NCBI GenBank assembly: GCA_023053685.1
Contig: JALIGW010000003.1
Coordinates: 43,594,496-43,658,495, forward strand
DNA length: 64,000 nucleotides
From: Diadophis punctatus similis
Lineage: Eukaryota; Chordata; Lepidosauria; Squamata; Dipsadidae
Reading direction: 5' to 3'
Positions 63,446 through 64,000 of the stretch are shown in pieces. The position numbers were made by a program, and so were the translations under genes. How positions within the stretch are numbered: the first letter of the stretch is position 1; each line of letters opens with the position of its first letter. The notes under the pieces are model-generated. The model made no database searches. It was not told where the DNA came from and worked only from the letters and a program-made list of their open reading frames with translations.

Positions 63446-64000
63446 CTGTCAGATGAGGCAAGACTATGTTTCAACACTGTGCAGAGCGACTGGCTAGGGA
63501 AGATCCTGTCGTCCATACTCAGGTGCACTCCAGACAATAGTTAATGCTTTTTAAAAAAAAAAATAGAAATGACTCTTCAGGGTAGCCATTTTCTGTAAGA
63601 AATGTAAATGTTGATGTGTTGGGACATATCCAATGTATACATATCTCCTCTAATATAATTATTTAAAAAAAAAGAATCATTTTCTTAATTGAGAGCTGCC
63701 ATTAAGAACTTTTTCTCTGATTCTATGGACCTCTGTTATTTGTACTGAAACTGCTAAAGGATACCTGTAAAGAAAAAAGAAGTTTGTTAATCAAATGTCA
63801 TAGCCAAAAACAGATATATACTCTTTATCGGTTTGCAGGGAATTGCGTCATTGTGTCAAATACTGACACCTGCTTATAGCATGAGAGGTGAGATGGGGCA
63901 TGCCTTTGGAGACAAATCGGAAGAATGAAGAGGAGAGGCTTTGTGCTTTTTACTTAGGCAGTAGTAAGAGAACCTAACTGAACATGAAAAATGTTAAAGA
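63446..64000 (+). other. LEMD2: LEMD2 3' UTR (continues past window)
   Basis: From the stop codon to the window end I see no canonical AATAAA, so the transcript probably ends outside the window. Poly-A runs at 63551 and 63664 are genomic. Confidence 0.6.

Overview
The window is nuclear DNA from a squamate reptile, most likely a snake. It is AT-rich and full of squamate repeats: a Sauria-type SINE with an ACCTTT tail, other tRNA-derived SINEs, CR1, L2, L1 and RTE LINE fragments, non-autonomous hAT and Tc1/mariner elements, solo LTRs, and long (AT)n, (TAGA)n/(GGGA)n and (AC)n microsatellites. There is no bacterial-style gene content, and nearly all short open frames lie in repeats or are chance.

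Two vertebrate genes are supported, both on the + strand. The first is motilin (MLN): a probable TATA promoter and non-coding exon 1 near 12.9 kb, then coding exons at 19511-19627, 21442-21525 and 25571-25738. They encode a 122-residue precursor: signal peptide, a 22-residue peptide followed by Lys-Lys, then a propeptide. The second is LEMD2, an inner-nuclear-membrane LEM-domain protein. It starts in a CpG island at 46045 and runs through nine coding exons to the stop at 63443-63445. The spliced CDS is 1824 nt (607 codons plus stop), and every junction has GT/AG and keeps frame. The 3' UTR continues past the window end. MLN followed by LEMD2 in the same direction matches, from memory, the human 6p21 order.

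Layout: 1-12.8 kb is gene-free sequence upstream of MLN, with a minisatellite, SINEs, hAT elements, three solo LTRs (4232-4649, 6445-7006, 7118-7339) and a LINE 3' end. 12.9-25.8 kb is MLN, with an LTR 114 bp beyond exon 2. 25.8-45.8 kb is intergenic, with a nested hAT/SINE stack (32.2-33.4 kb), a terminal-inverted-repeat element (28.9-29.9 kb), a mariner nest (38.3-39.2 kb) and a CR1 3' end (44.4-45.1 kb). 45.8-64 kb is LEMD2. Its intron 3 holds an L1 whose two parts lie in opposite orientations, separated by an L2 copy with a 606-codon reverse-transcriptase frame.

I found no convincing new multi-gene system. The most interesting items are the divergent motilin (changed amino terminus, internal Arg-Arg, novel carboxyl tail), an expanded tryptophan-motif linker in LEMD2, a hAT family with several perfect 8-bp target duplications and NRF1-like palindromes, and the nested or inverted transposon structures.
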